Below, piece after piece: positions 24,036-33,399 of a stretch of DNA of 64,000 bases. The notes beneath the pieces were generated by a model. The model saw nothing but the letters and a program-made list of their open reading frames with translations. It did not search any database and was not told the origin of the DNA. Made by a program: the position numbers and the translations under genes. This DNA is from Plantactinospora sp039889035. Lineage in GTDB: Bacteria; Actinomycetota; Actinomycetes; Mycobacteriales; Micromonosporaceae. The stretch is taken from positions 33,678-97,677 of the forward strand of contig JBDQQY010000038.1 in the NCBI GenBank assembly GCA_039889035.1. Direction: 5' to 3'. Position 1 is the first letter of the stretch. Every line of letters starts with the position of its first letter.

Positions 24036-27000
24036 ATGACGTACCGATCGCGGGTGGGCGCCAGACGCCTGCGCGCGCTCTGGCCGGTACTCGTCGTCGC
24101 GCTCGTCGCCGCGACCGGGCCGGCGCTCGTTCCGGTCGCGGCGGTGGCGGAGGAACCCCCGCCGCCGGCCGCCGCCGGCACGCCGATCCTCAACCTGACC
24201 GACGGGCAGACCCTGGACGGCACGGTCACCGTCACCGCCGAACCCACCAGCGAGGACGACTCGGTGGTGAGCCTGACGGTCGACGGCGACGCGGTCGACG
24301 CCGACAAGACCGCCGGGACCGCGCGCTTCGGCTTCGACATGGGCGGCAACGGCACCGAGGCCCGCTACCGCAACTACATCACCGTCAACGGCCGTACCGC
24401 CGAGGCGGACCGGATCTACTTCCCCACCATCCCCGGTGGGAACAGCGGCAGCCTGGCCTTTCCCGGCGACTGGCTGCGCTCCGGGGTGAACACCGTCAGG
24501 GTGCACGCCGGCTGGGCCTGGGTCGACACCACCAACACCAGCGCCACCGGCTACGAGCAGCTCCCGTACGGCGAGGGCGGCCGGTGCCCCAACTATGACG
24601 ACTTCCCGCTGAGCAGCATCAGCCTCAGCCTGCTCGGCGTGGTGGCCGACGGCGAGCAGAACCTGTTCAGCTACAACTTCGGCGACGGCACCTGCGGCAG
24701 TGGCCGGAACCTGCTGACCCAGGATCTCACCTTCGTCGTCTCCGGTGAGCCCGGCAGCACGGCCGGGTTGACCGCCGACCTGGACACCACCAAGCTCGAC
24801 AACGGCCGGCACACCATCGCCGCGACCACCAGGTCGGGCGCGAAGCAGAGCGTCACGGTGGAGGTGAACAACGCCGCTCCCGGGGCGGCGAAGCTGACTC
24901 CGGCGGACGGCGCGCTGGTCCGGGGTACCCGGCCGGTGATCGCCGCGCTGCCGAACGGCAGCACCGACACGGTGGAGTCGCTGGCCATCGACGACCGGCC
25001 CGCCGAGAACGTGGAGACGCTCGCCGTCGGGACCGCGACCCTCGGCTTCACGGTCGAGGCCGGCAACTCGGTGGAGGCGAAGTACCACAACTACGTACTG
25101 GTGAACGGCAACCGGGTCGAGCTCGGCGGCGACTACGCGGTCAGCGGCGCGGCGTACGTCAGCCTCGACTTCCCGACCCGGTTCCTGCGGCCGGGAGAGA
25201 ACGTGGTCGAGGTCAGGACCGGCGACTACAACGGCAGTGCCAACGGCGCTACCTGCGCCAACCACGACGACTTCCGGCTCGCCCGCAGCTCGGTGAGCCT
25301 GGGACTGAGCACACCGGGGACGGTCACGCCCGGTACCACCTATCTGGTCACCACCAGCGGCTCGACGGTGACGAAGGCGGAGACCACCGACGCCTCGCTC
25401 GCGCTCGGCGACGGGACCTGCGGCGCCAACAAGGAGGCCGAGTTCCACTTCACCGTCACCGGCGCGCCGACCACCCGTACCATCGACACCCTCGGCAGCG
25501 GCGGCGACGCGCACCTGAAGGTCTTCGTCGGGGGCAACGGCGCCGACAACGGCTTCGACAACAAGGTGCTGGTGAACGGCATCCCGCTGAACCTCGGCGT
25601 CTGGGAGAAGGAGGTCGCGGACCTCGCCTTCCCGAACGAGTGGCTGGTCCCGGGTGTCAACGCTCTGGAGTTCGTCGCCGGCAGCGACCACGGCGGTGAC
25701 CGGCCGGGCGGCTGCGACAACTACGACGACTTCACCCTGCGCGACTTCCAGCTCGCCCCGGTCACCGGGAAGGCGACCCAGTTGACCCGGATGATCGCCG
25801 GGACCACCGTCAGCATCGGCTCGACGAGCTACCCGGTGGGTTCCCCGGTGACCGTGCACATCGGGGACGGCACCTGCGGCAGCAGCCACAACGCCGCGCT
25901 GACCAAGACGATCCTGTTCGACGTCACCGCCGAGGACGGCTCCGCGCTCCGCGCGCTGGGCAAGCGGGCGGATGTCGACACGACGGCGATCGCGGACGGC
26001 GCGCACACCATCAGGGCGACCGTCGGGGACAAGACCTCGACCCGGCAGTTCACCGTCGACAACACCGCCCCGGTGGTGCAGAGCAGCGTCCCGGCGCAGG
26101 GCCAGCGGCTGACCGCGACCGTCGCGCTGGACGTCCGGGTCACCGACGCCACCGGGGTGGCCGGGACGCCGACCATCACCCTGGACGGCAAGCCGGTCGC
26201 CCAGGGCGACCAGATCGGCCACGGCCTGCCCGCCGGCACCCACACCCTCGCGGTGACCGCGAGCGACACGCTCGGCAACACGGCCACCCGGGAGCTGCGG
26301 TTCACCAGCGCCAGCATCCCGGACGTGCCGACCGAGCTGGGCGCGGCCGTCGCGGGTGGCAACTCGCCGTCGGCCACGCTGTCGGCGAAGATTCCCGGCG
26401 AGGACGGGGTACCGCTGACCGCCACCTTCACCAAGGCGGACCTGGTGCTCCCGAGCGCGGGCTACCAGGGCGAGGCGTCGGCCGTGCCGACCACGCTCGA
26501 CGTGGCGCACGACAAGAGCGTCGACGTCGGCTCGCTGCGCCCGCTCGACGGCCGGACCATCGACACCCCGTCCAGCCGGGACGTGGTCTTCCAGCGGTAC
26601 GACGTGAAGCTCGGAGCCACCGCCGAGACGCCGATCCTGCGCTGGGAGGGTACCGCCGACCCGAAGCGGGTGGTGGCGCTGCGCGTCTGGGACCCGGCCG
26701 GCAAGAAGTGGGTGGTGCTGACCAGCTCCCGGGGCCAGGCGGGGCAGAGCACCGTGCTCACCGCGCCGCTGACCGAGGAATACCGGGACGGCGGCACCGT
26801 GCACGTGCTGGTCACCGGCGAGGACCCGTTCGCCGACGACCTGTCGCCGCGCGACTCGTCGGCGCAGAACGACAAGGACCGGTTCGAGGACCCGGCCACG
26901 TACGACTTCGCGCTGGCGCACTTCACCGACACCCAGTACCTGAGCGAGGGCGCGGCCGGCGGTACCTACGACGACTTCGACGGCCGGGCGGAGCCCTCGG

Positions 27001-29024
27001 ACATCCAGACGGCCGAGGAGCAGGCGATCTTCGCGGCGGCGTACCGGGGGCAGACCCAGTGGATCGCCGACAACGCGGCGGGGCGCAAGATCGCGTACAC
27101 CGCGCACACCGGTGACGTGATCGAGAACGACTACTACGACCCGCTCGCGAAGAACCCGGACGGCTCGTTGCAGCGGCCCGGCCTCGCCGAGCAGGTCGAC
27201 CGGGAGTTCGAGCGCGCTTCCGGCTACCAGCGGATCCTCGACGACGAGGGCGTGGTCAACCAGGTCATCGCCGGCAACCACGACAACCAGCTCGGTGCGG
27301 AGACCGGCCCGAACTCCCGGTTCAGCCGGACCTTCGGCGCCGACCGCTACTACCAGGTCGCCAAGGGCTGGCCGGCGGGTGCCGAGTACCACGCCTGGGA
27401 CGAGGTGATCAACGCGGACGGCAGTGTCACGCCGGGCAAGGACGGCCAGAACAACTACGTGCTCTTCTCCGCCGGTGGGCTGGACTTCGTCGCGGTCGGG
27501 CTCTCCTACGGGGTGACCCCGGACGAGGCCCGCTGGGCCGACTCGGTCTTCAAGCGCTACAAGGACCGGAACGGGATCCTGCTCTCGCACGACTACCTGA
27601 AGCCGTCCACCAACCCCGACGGCCGGGGCGCGGCCTTCTCCGCGCCGGACGGCTCGCCGCTGTACAAGCTGGTCGTCGAGAACAACCCGAACGTCTTCCT
27701 GGTCCTCGCCGGGCACGAGCACGGCGTCGGTACCAACCTGAAGACGAAGGTCGGGGTGACCGTGACGCACGACGTGGTCGAACTGCTGGCGGACTACCAG
27801 TTCTACACGGTGCCGGCCGGCGAACTCTGGCCCGAGCTGGTGGACGCGGCCGGCAACATCGACCTCAACCGGGACGGCACGCCGGACCACAGGGCCACCG
27901 ACCGGTTGCAGTTCGGGGCGAGCTTCCTGCGCCTGATGCAGTTCGACGTGGACCGCGCCGAGATGCACATCGACACGTACTCGCCGCTGCTGGAGAACTT
28001 CGGGGCGACCGAGTACGACATCCGGGCGGACGGCAGCCAGACCACGCCGCGCTACAACGGCGCGGAGGACAACCTGACCCTGCCGGTCGACATCACCACC
28101 CGGAAGACCTCCTTCAGCACCGACTCGCTGGCCGCGTACCTGCCGTCCGGCGTGATCGGCACGGACGAGGTGGGCGCGAACGGCACCGCCACGATGACCT
28201 GGGGCGGTCTGCTGCCGGGCACCTCGTACGCCTGGATCGTCTCGGCGCGCAGCGCCGACGACGGTACGGCGGTGGCCCAGCCGGCCGTGTTCCGGACCGC
28301 CAGGGGCACCCCGACGGTGACGGTCAGCCCGGCCACGGTCGACTGGGGTACGGCGGCGACGGTGACGGTCAGGGTCACCGCCGGCACCGCGCCGGTCTCC
28401 GGCACGGTGGAGTTGCGTGAGGGAGCCACGATGCGCGGCTCGGCCACGCTCTCCGGCGGCACCGCGACGTTCACCCTGCCGGTGGGCCTCGCGGGCGGCG
28501 CACACCCGCTCATCGCGTCGTACTCCGGCAGCGAGCACCTGGACCCGGCACAGTCCACCGGCCTCGTGACGGTGAAGCTGCCGCCGGCCTGGAGCGCGAC
28601 GAAGGTCTACAACAGCGGTGACCGGGTCAGCTACCAGGGCAGGATCTTCCTGGCCTCCTGGTACGCCAAGAACCAGCAGCCGGGTGATCCGTCCGGTCCG
28701 TGGCAGGAGCTGGCCATGACCGAGCAGGGCGTGACGATCTGGACGGCGTCCCGGATCTTCAACTCCGGGGACGTGGTGACGTACGACGGGAAGATCTTCC
28801 GGGCCCGCTGGTACACCCGGAACCAGGCGCCGGGCAACCCGACCGGCCCCTGGGAGGAGATCGCCCCGCCGCCACCGGACGGCAGCCCGGCGGCCTGGAC
28901 GCCGACCACCGTCTACCAGGCGGGCGACCGGGTGACCTACCGGGGCCACGTGTACGAGGCCAAGTGGTACACCCGGAACCAGGCGCCGGGTGATCCGCAC
29001 GGCCCGTGGAAGTTGATCAAGTAG
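24036..29024 (+). CDS. Large secreted metallophosphoesterase with triplicated N-terminal domains and three chitin-binding-like C-terminal modules
   Basis: A 1662-residue exported enzyme; ribosome binding site aaggag (24023-24028). Signal peptide ends near VAAVAEE. Residues ~45-660 hold three copies of an undescribed domain, each with a [Y/D]xN[Y/K]xxVNG segment, a C-x-N-[Y/H]-DDF motif and, after it, GDGTCG. Ig-like parts follow. The calcineurin-type phosphoesterase core has Asp965 (HFTDTQYLS), Asp1027 (HTGDVIEND), Asn1081-His1082 (AGNHDNQ), a later LLSHDYL, and His1227/His1229 (LAGHEHG), so all metal ligands are present. Fibronectin/Ig-like domains come next. Three ~45-residue CBM5/12-type modules (WSATKVYNSGDRVSYQGRIF and relatives) end the protein. 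Likely extracellular phosphate release at polymer surfaces. Co-transcription with a Ni/Co transporter hints at metal supply (inference). Confidence 0.9.
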   Translation: MTYRSRVGARRLRALWPVLVVALVAATGPALVPVAAVAEEPPPPAAAGTPILNLTDGQTLDGTVTVTAEPTSEDDSVVSLTVDGDAVDADKTAGTARFGFDMGGNGTEARYRNYITVNGRTAEADRIYFPTIPGGNSGSLAFPGDWLRSGVNTVRVHAGWAWVDTTNTSATGYEQLPYGEGGRCPNYDDFPLSSISLSLLGVVADGEQNLFSYNFGDGTCGSGRNLLTQDLTFVVSGEPGSTAGLTADLDTTKLDNGRHTIAATTRSGAKQSVTVEVNNAAPGAAKLTPADGALVRGTRPVIAALPNGSTDTVESLAIDDRPAENVETLAVGTATLGFTVEAGNSVEAKYHNYVLVNGNRVELGGDYAVSGAAYVSLDFPTRFLRPGENVVEVRTGDYNGSANGATCANHDDFRLARSSVSLGLSTPGTVTPGTTYLVTTSGSTVTKAETTDASLALGDGTCGANKEAEFHFTVTGAPTTRTIDTLGSGGDAHLKVFVGGNGADNGFDNKVLVNGIPLNLGVWEKEVADLAFPNEWLVPGVNALEFVAGSDHGGDRPGGCDNYDDFTLRDFQLAPVTGKATQLTRMIAGTTVSIGSTSYPVGSPVTVHIGDGTCGSSHNAALTKTILFDVTAEDGSALRALGKRADVDTTAIADGAHTIRATVGDKTSTRQFTVDNTAPVVQSSVPAQGQRLTATVALDVRVTDATGVAGTPTITLDGKPVAQGDQIGHGLPAGTHTLAVTASDTLGNTATRELRFTSASIPDVPTELGAAVAGGNSPSATLSAKIPGEDGVPLTATFTKADLVLPSAGYQGEASAVPTTLDVAHDKSVDVGSLRPLDGRTIDTPSSRDVVFQRYDVKLGATAETPILRWEGTADPKRVVALRVWDPAGKKWVVLTSSRGQAGQSTVLTAPLTEEYRDGGTVHVLVTGEDPFADDLSPRDSSAQNDKDRFEDPATYDFALAHFTDTQYLSEGAAGGTYDDFDGRAEPSDIQTAEEQAIFAAAYRGQTQWIADNAAGRKIAYTAHTGDVIENDYYDPLAKNPDGSLQRPGLAEQVDREFERASGYQRILDDEGVVNQVIAGNHDNQLGAETGPNSRFSRTFGADRYYQVAKGWPAGAEYHAWDEVINADGSVTPGKDGQNNYVLFSAGGLDFVAVGLSYGVTPDEARWADSVFKRYKDRNGILLSHDYLKPSTNPDGRGAAFSAPDGSPLYKLVVENNPNVFLVLAGHEHGVGTNLKTKVGVTVTHDVVELLADYQFYTVPAGELWPELVDAAGNIDLNRDGTPDHRATDRLQFGASFLRLMQFDVDRAEMHIDTYSPLLENFGATEYDIRADGSQTTPRYNGAEDNLTLPVDITTRKTSFSTDSLAAYLPSGVIGTDEVGANGTATMTWGGLLPGTSYAWIVSARSADDGTAVAQPAVFRTARGTPTVTVSPATVDWGTAATVTVRVTAGTAPVSGTVELREGATMRGSATLSGGTATFTLPVGLAGGAHPLIASYSGSEHLDPAQSTGLVTVKLPPAWSATKVYNSGDRVSYQGRIFLASWYAKNQQPGDPSGPWQELAMTEQGVTIWTASRIFNSGDVVTYDGKIFRARWYTRNQAPGNPTGPWEEIAPPPPDGSPAAWTPTTVYQAGDRVTYRGHVYEAKWYTRNQAPGDPHGPWKLIK

Positions 29025-29039
29025 GCGGACGCCGCGCGA

Positions 29040-29069
29040 CCGGCCCGGGACCGGAGGGTCTCGGGCCGG
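29040..29069 (+). terminator. Hairpin terminator after the phosphoesterase gene
   Basis: ccggcccgggacc / ggtctcgggccgg with a four-base loop, one mismatch (G-T), 15 bases after the stop. Confidence 0.7.
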
Positions 29070-29106
29070 CGCGGTCCCGACCCGAGGTGACGTCGCACCC
29101 ATATTC

Positions 29107-29143
29107 TTGACTGATTCCAGAAAAGCCGCCAGACTTCCCGGCG
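29107..29143 (+). promoter_or_regulatory. Candidate furA-katG promoter giving a leaderless transcript
   Basis: TTGACT (29107-29112) and CAGACT (29130-29135) are separated by 17 bases and would start transcription at or next to the GTG at 29143. A TTCT...AGAA imperfect palindrome overlaps the -35 box, matching where FurA autoregulates its own leaderless promoter in mycobacteria. The -10 match is weak. Confidence 0.45.
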
Positions 29144-29574
29144 TGACGGCGACCCTGGACTTACCGCAGATGCTGCGCGGTGCCGCGTTGCGGGTGACCC
29201 GCCCCCGGGTCGCCGTGCTGAACGCGGTCTACGCGCACCCGCACGCCGACACCGATTCGATCATCGGTGCCGTGCGTGCCGACCTTCCCGACGTGTCCCA
29301 CCAGGCCGTCTACGACTCGCTGCACGCGCTCACCGGCGCGGGTCTGATCCGGCGCATCCAGCCGTCCGGCTCGGTGGCCCGCTACGAGTCGCGGGTCGGG
29401 GACAACCACCACCACGCCGTGTGCCGGTCGTGCGGCCGCATCTCCGACGTCGACTGCGCCGTCGGCGATGCGCCCTGCCTGACCGCTTCCGACGACGACG
29501 GCTTCGCCATCGACGAGGCCGAGGTCATCTACTGGGGCCGCTGCCCCGACTGCTCCACCGCAGGCCAATCCTGA
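29143..29574 (+). CDS. furA: Fur-family redox/iron regulator of catalase-peroxidase
   Basis: A 143-residue repressor. GTG at 29143 is chosen because homology-like sequence begins there (TATLDLPQMLRGAALRVTRP) and the promoter is placed for a leaderless message; the frame is open back to a TTG at 29107. Winged helix: DSIIGAVRADLPDVSHQAVY then DSLHALTGAGLIRRIQ. Metal-binding region: DNHHHAVCRSCGRISDVDC and a final CPDC pair. It lies 34 bases upstream of katG, the standard oxidative-stress arrangement, and is expected to repress both genes until oxidised. Confidence 0.92.
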   Translation: MTATLDLPQMLRGAALRVTRPRVAVLNAVYAHPHADTDSIIGAVRADLPDVSHQAVYDSLHALTGAGLIRRIQPSGSVARYESRVGDNHHHAVCRSCGRISDVDCAVGDAPCLTASDDDGFAIDEAEVIYWGRCPDCSTAGQS

Positions 29575-29608
29575 ATTCTCTGATCCGCGAAGTCACGGAA
29601 GGAACCAG

Positions 29609-31840
29609 ATGTCCGAAAACCACGACGCCGTCGTCCACGACGCGGAGGCGGGCAGCGAGTCCCGCTGCCCCGTTGCGCACGGGCGTGCCCCCCACCCCAC
29701 CCAGGGTGGCGGCAACCGCGGCTGGTGGCCGAACCAGCTCAACCTGAAGATCCTCGCCAAGAACCCGGCGGTGGCCAACCCGCTCGGCGAGGAGTTCAAC
29801 TACGCCGAGGCGTTCCAGAGCCTCGACCTGGCCGCCGTGAAGCAGGACATCGCGGAGGTGCTGACCACCTCGCAGGACTGGTGGCCGGCGGACTACGGGC
29901 ACTACGGCCCGTTCATGATCCGGATGGCGTGGCACAGCGCGGGCACGTACCGGATCAGCGACGGCCGCGGCGGCGCCGGCGCCGGGATGCAGCGCTTCGC
30001 GCCGCTGAACAGCTGGCCGGACAACGGGAACCTGGACAAGGCCCGCCGGCTGCTCTGGCCGGTCAAGAAGAAGTACGGGCAGAGCCTCTCCTGGGCCGAC
30101 CTCATGATCCTTGCCGGCAACGTCGCGCTGGAGTCGATGGGCTTCAAGACCTTCGGCTTCGCCGGTGGCCGCGCCGACGTGTGGGAGCCCGACGAGGACG
30201 TCTACTGGGGTCCCGAGACCACCTGGCTCGGTGACGACCGCTACACCGGCGAGCGGGAGCTGGAGAACCCGCTCGCCGCCGTCCAGATGGGCCTGATCTA
30301 CGTCAACCCGGAGGGCCCGAACGGCAACCCGGACCCGATCGCCTCGGCCCGGGACATCCGGGAGACGTTCCGCCGGATGGCGATGAACGACGAGGAGACC
30401 GTGGCGCTGATCGCCGGCGGCCACACCTTCGGCAAGACCCACGGTGCGGGTCCCGCCGACCACGTCGGCCCGGAGCCCGAGGGTGCCTCCATCGAGGAGC
30501 AGGGCCTGGGCTGGAAGAGCAGCTTCGGCACCGGCAAGGGTGCGGACACGATCACCAGCGGTCTCGAGGTGACCTGGACCTACCACCCGACCCGGTGGGA
30601 CAACGAGTTCTTCCACATCCTGTTCGGGTACGAGTGGGAACTGATGAAGTCGCCGGCCGGCGCGCACCAGTGGCGCCCCAAGAACGGCGCGGGCAGCGAC
30701 ATGGTGCCTGAGGCGCACGATCCGTCGAAGCACCGCGAGCCGCGGATGCTGACCAGCGACCTCGCGCTCCGGTTCGACCCCGTCTACGAGCAGATCTCGC
30801 GGCGCTTCCTGGAGCACCCGGACGAGTTCGCGGACGCGTTCGCCCGGGCCTGGTTCAAGCTGACCCACCGCGACATGGGCCCGGTCGTGCGCTACCTCGG
30901 CCCGGAGGTCCCGACCGAGACGCTGATCTGGCAGGACCCGATCCCGGCGGTGGACCACGAACTGGTCGACGCCGCGGATGTCGCCGCGCTCAAGGCCCAG
31001 ATCCTCGCCTCGGGGCTGTCGGTGTCCCAGTTGGTCTCCACCGCCTGGGCGTCGGCGTCGACGTTCCGGGGTGGCGACAAGCGCGGCGGTGCCAACGGGG
31101 CGCGCATCCGCCTGGAGCCGCAGAGCGGCTGGGAGGTCAACGAGCCCGACGAGCTGGCCCGGGTGCTGCACACCCTGGAGGGGATCCAGCAGGCGTTCAA
31201 CGCCGCCCAGACCGGCGGGAAGAAGATCTCGCTCGCCGACCTGATCGTGCTGGGCGGCTCCGCCGCCGTCGAGCTGGCCGCCAAGACCGCCGGCCAGACG
31301 GTCGAGGTGCCCTTCACACCGGGGCGTACGGACGCGTCGCAGGAGCAGACCGACGTGGAGTCCTTCGCGGCACTGGAGCCGACGGCGGACGGGTTCCGCA
31401 ACTACCTCGGCAAGGGCCACCGGCTGCCGGCCGAGTTCCTGCTGCTCGACCGGGCCAACCTGCTGACCCTGAGCGCGCCGGAGATGACCGTCCTGGTCGG
31501 TGGCCTGCGCGTCCTGGGTGCGAACTACCAGCAGTCGCCGCTGGGCGTCCTCACCACGACCCCCGGGTCGCTGACCAACGACTTCTTCGTCAACCTGCTC
31601 GACCTGGGCACGACGTGGCAGGCGACGTCCGAGGACGCGAACACCTTCGAGGGCCGTGACTCCGCCACCGGCGAGGTCAGGTGGACGGGTACCCGGGCCG
31701 ACCTCGTCTTCGGCTCCAACTCAGAGCTGCGGGCGCTCGCCGAGGTCTACGCCAGCGACGACGCGCGGCAGAAGTTCGTGCGCGACTTCGTCGCGGCGTG
31801 GGTCAAGGTGATGAACCTGGACCGGTTCGACATCGCCTGA
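29609..31840 (+). CDS. katG: Catalase-peroxidase
   Basis: A 743-residue haem enzyme that removes hydrogen peroxide. Ribosome binding site ggaagga before ATG 29609. Distal site Arg105-Trp108-His109 (RMAWHSAGTYR), proximal haem ligand His272 (GGHTFGKTHGAG), and the Tyr of the Met-Tyr-Trp adduct in LIYVNPEGP. The C-terminal half is the usual inactive duplicate peroxidase domain. Length is normal for the family. Co-transcribed with furA. Confidence 0.97.
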   Translation: MSENHDAVVHDAEAGSESRCPVAHGRAPHPTQGGGNRGWWPNQLNLKILAKNPAVANPLGEEFNYAEAFQSLDLAAVKQDIAEVLTTSQDWWPADYGHYGPFMIRMAWHSAGTYRISDGRGGAGAGMQRFAPLNSWPDNGNLDKARRLLWPVKKKYGQSLSWADLMILAGNVALESMGFKTFGFAGGRADVWEPDEDVYWGPETTWLGDDRYTGERELENPLAAVQMGLIYVNPEGPNGNPDPIASARDIRETFRRMAMNDEETVALIAGGHTFGKTHGAGPADHVGPEPEGASIEEQGLGWKSSFGTGKGADTITSGLEVTWTYHPTRWDNEFFHILFGYEWELMKSPAGAHQWRPKNGAGSDMVPEAHDPSKHREPRMLTSDLALRFDPVYEQISRRFLEHPDEFADAFARAWFKLTHRDMGPVVRYLGPEVPTETLIWQDPIPAVDHELVDAADVAALKAQILASGLSVSQLVSTAWASASTFRGGDKRGGANGARIRLEPQSGWEVNEPDELARVLHTLEGIQQAFNAAQTGGKKISLADLIVLGGSAAVELAAKTAGQTVEVPFTPGRTDASQEQTDVESFAALEPTADGFRNYLGKGHRLPAEFLLLDRANLLTLSAPEMTVLVGGLRVLGANYQQSPLGVLTTTPGSLTNDFFVNLLDLGTTWQATSEDANTFEGRDSATGEVRWTGTRADLVFGSNSELRALAEVYASDDARQKFVRDFVAAWVKVMNLDRFDIA

Positions 31841-31882
31841 TCCCGATGTTCCGGACCGGCCCACCCGGGTCGGTCCGGACGC

Positions 31883-31916
31883 CAGGCCCGGCTCGTCCAC
31901 CGACGAGCCGGGCCTG
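31883..31916 (+). terminator. Strong hairpin terminator after katG
   Basis: Perfect 15-bp stem caggcccggctcgtc / gacgagccgggcctg with a four-base loop, followed by cgcgtttctc. It lies between convergent genes and may stop transcription from both sides. Confidence 0.85.
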
Positions 31917-31959
31917 CGCGTTTCTCCGCTGCTGGATCAGCCTGTCCAGCCGACCAGCG

Positions 31960-33399
31960 TCAGCGTCGTACCGTCCGACGTCGGCGGCTCAGGTAGAGGA
32001 AGGCCGCGCCGGCGATCAGCAACGCCACGCCGATCCCGAGGAAGGTGAGGGTGTTCGTACCGGTGAGCGCCAACCCGCCGCCACCACCGGACGCCGCCGT
32101 CTCGGCGTCGTCGCGGGCCGGCGGGCCCTGGGCGACGTTCGCCCCGCCCGCTGGCGACTCCTCGGTCACCGGCTCGGTGGCTCGGCTGGTCGGAGTGGCC
32201 GCGCCACCTGCCGGCTTCTGCGGAGTCGGCTTCTGTCCGGCCGGTTCCTGCCCGTTGCCCGGCTGCTCCTGGTCCGGTTCCTGCTCGGGAGCGTCGTCGC
32301 CGGGCTGCTCCGCCGGTGGCTGCTGGCCACCCGGGTTGCCGGCGGGTGGCTGTTCGTTGCCGGGCTGCTCGGCGGGTGGCTGTTCGTTGCCGGGCTGTTC
32401 GGCCGGCGGCTGTTCGTTGCCGGGCTGTTCGGCCGGCGGCTGTTCGTTGCCCGGCTGCTCGGCGGGCGGCTGTTCGTTGCCGGGCTCCTCGGCAGGGGGC
32501 TGCTCGTTGCCGGGCTCTTCGGCCGGCGGCTCCTCCTCGGCCGGCTGGACCTGGATGCGGACCGAGTCGAGCGCGGGGATCTGGTTGGCCCGCACCATCA
32601 TCGGGACCCGGTGTGAACCGTCACCGGCCCACGACGAGCACTGGGCGAGGCCGGCCGGCAGCCCGGGCACCTCGATGATCACCGAATCCGGTTCGTCGCT
32701 GCCCTTGCCGTCCTCCGTCGCGACGAAGAACGCCGGCACCGGAGCCGGGTCGGCCGCCTCGTCCGTGGTGGTGAGCATCCGGCAGGCGGTGTGGAAGTGA
32801 CCACGGACCAGGCCCTCGTCGTTGAGCAGGGAGGATTCCAGGTAGTAGCCGCCCCGCCCGGCGGGCAGGAACCGGTCGCGGACGAGGTTGCGGGTGCTCA
32901 CCACGAGCCGGAACGGCTGCCCCTCGCGTACGGTCCGCGGTGCCTGGGCGATCAGCAGGGTCGGGTTCTGCTCCGCGGCACCCACCTCACCGAAGGCGGT
33001 CCCCACGCACCGGCCGCCGTCCTGGAAGCCGGTGTGCGCGGGAAGTTCGCTCGCCTCGCAGTCGTCGCCCAGGGCGTTCAGGCCGCCGCCACCCGGGGTG
33101 GCTCCGCCAGGGGTACTCGACGGCCTGGCCGGGCCGGTCGACGGCGGGCACGTCTCGGCGGACGCCGGTGGCGACGCCTCGGCGGTCGCGTCGTCCCCGG
33201 CGGCGCCGGGACTCTCCGACGCGGCGGCGGACGGTGGGGAGCCTGGCTCGCAGCCGGGGGCGGCTTGCTGGCTCTCCGCGTTGGAGATCTGTGTGACACC
33301 GACCAGGCCACCGAACACGGCGAGAGCGGCGGCCACGGCGAGGAGGCGGCGGCGCTGGCCGGAACCGGTGGAGGCGCGACCGCGGTGCGACCGTCGCAT
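31960..33399 (-). CDS. Sortase-anchored surface protein with proline/glutamate repeat stalk
   Basis: A 479-residue protein; ribosome binding site gggagg before ATG 33399. Twin-basic signal peptide (RRRLLAVAAALAVFGGLVGV). A Ser/Pro/Ala-rich linker follows, then a ~170-residue domain (about 105-290) with conserved-looking Cys (DDCEASELP, GGRCVGTAF, FHTACRML, QCSSW). A stalk of about seven EQPGNEQPPA-type repeats (about 300-380) comes next. The end has the wall-sorting signal LALTG, a hydrophobic helix (FLGIGVALLIAGAAFLYL) and SRRRRTVRR. LAxTG is the class E-type sortase motif of high-GC Gram-positives. No sortase gene is in this window. The function of the Cys domain is unknown. Confidence 0.85.
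   Translation of the reverse strand: MRRSHRGRASTGSGQRRRLLAVAAALAVFGGLVGVTQISNAESQQAAPGCEPGSPPSAAASESPGAAGDDATAEASPPASAETCPPSTGPARPSSTPGGATPGGGGLNALGDDCEASELPAHTGFQDGGRCVGTAFGEVGAAEQNPTLLIAQAPRTVREGQPFRLVVSTRNLVRDRFLPAGRGGYYLESSLLNDEGLVRGHFHTACRMLTTTDEAADPAPVPAFFVATEDGKGSDEPDSVIIEVPGLPAGLAQCSSWAGDGSHRVPMMVRANQIPALDSVRIQVQPAEEEPPAEEPGNEQPPAEEPGNEQPPAEQPGNEQPPAEQPGNEQPPAEQPGNEQPPAEQPGNEQPPAGNPGGQQPPAEQPGDDAPEQEPDQEQPGNGQEPAGQKPTPQKPAGGAATPTSRATEPVTEESPAGGANVAQGPPARDDAETAASGGGGGLALTGTNTLTFLGIGVALLIAGAAFLYLSRRRRTVRR
32341..32531 (-). repeat. Tandem 30-bp coding repeat
   Basis: About six near-identical 30-base units (ggctgttcgttgccgggctg plus ten bases) encode the ten-residue stalk repeat of the sortase substrate. 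Prone to length variation. Confidence 0.85.

Noticed and set aside
23904..29102. 1732-codon open frame antisense to the metallophosphoesterase gene
   Set aside because: Shadow of the sense gene; low-complexity VRRGV-type composition, no start signal or motif.
29525..31420. 631-codon antisense frame opposite katG
   Set aside because: Opposite strand of a highly conserved enzyme gene; no independent evidence.
32341..32531. Tandem 30-bp repeats considered as a CRISPR array
   Set aside because: No spacers; they encode a proline-rich stalk.
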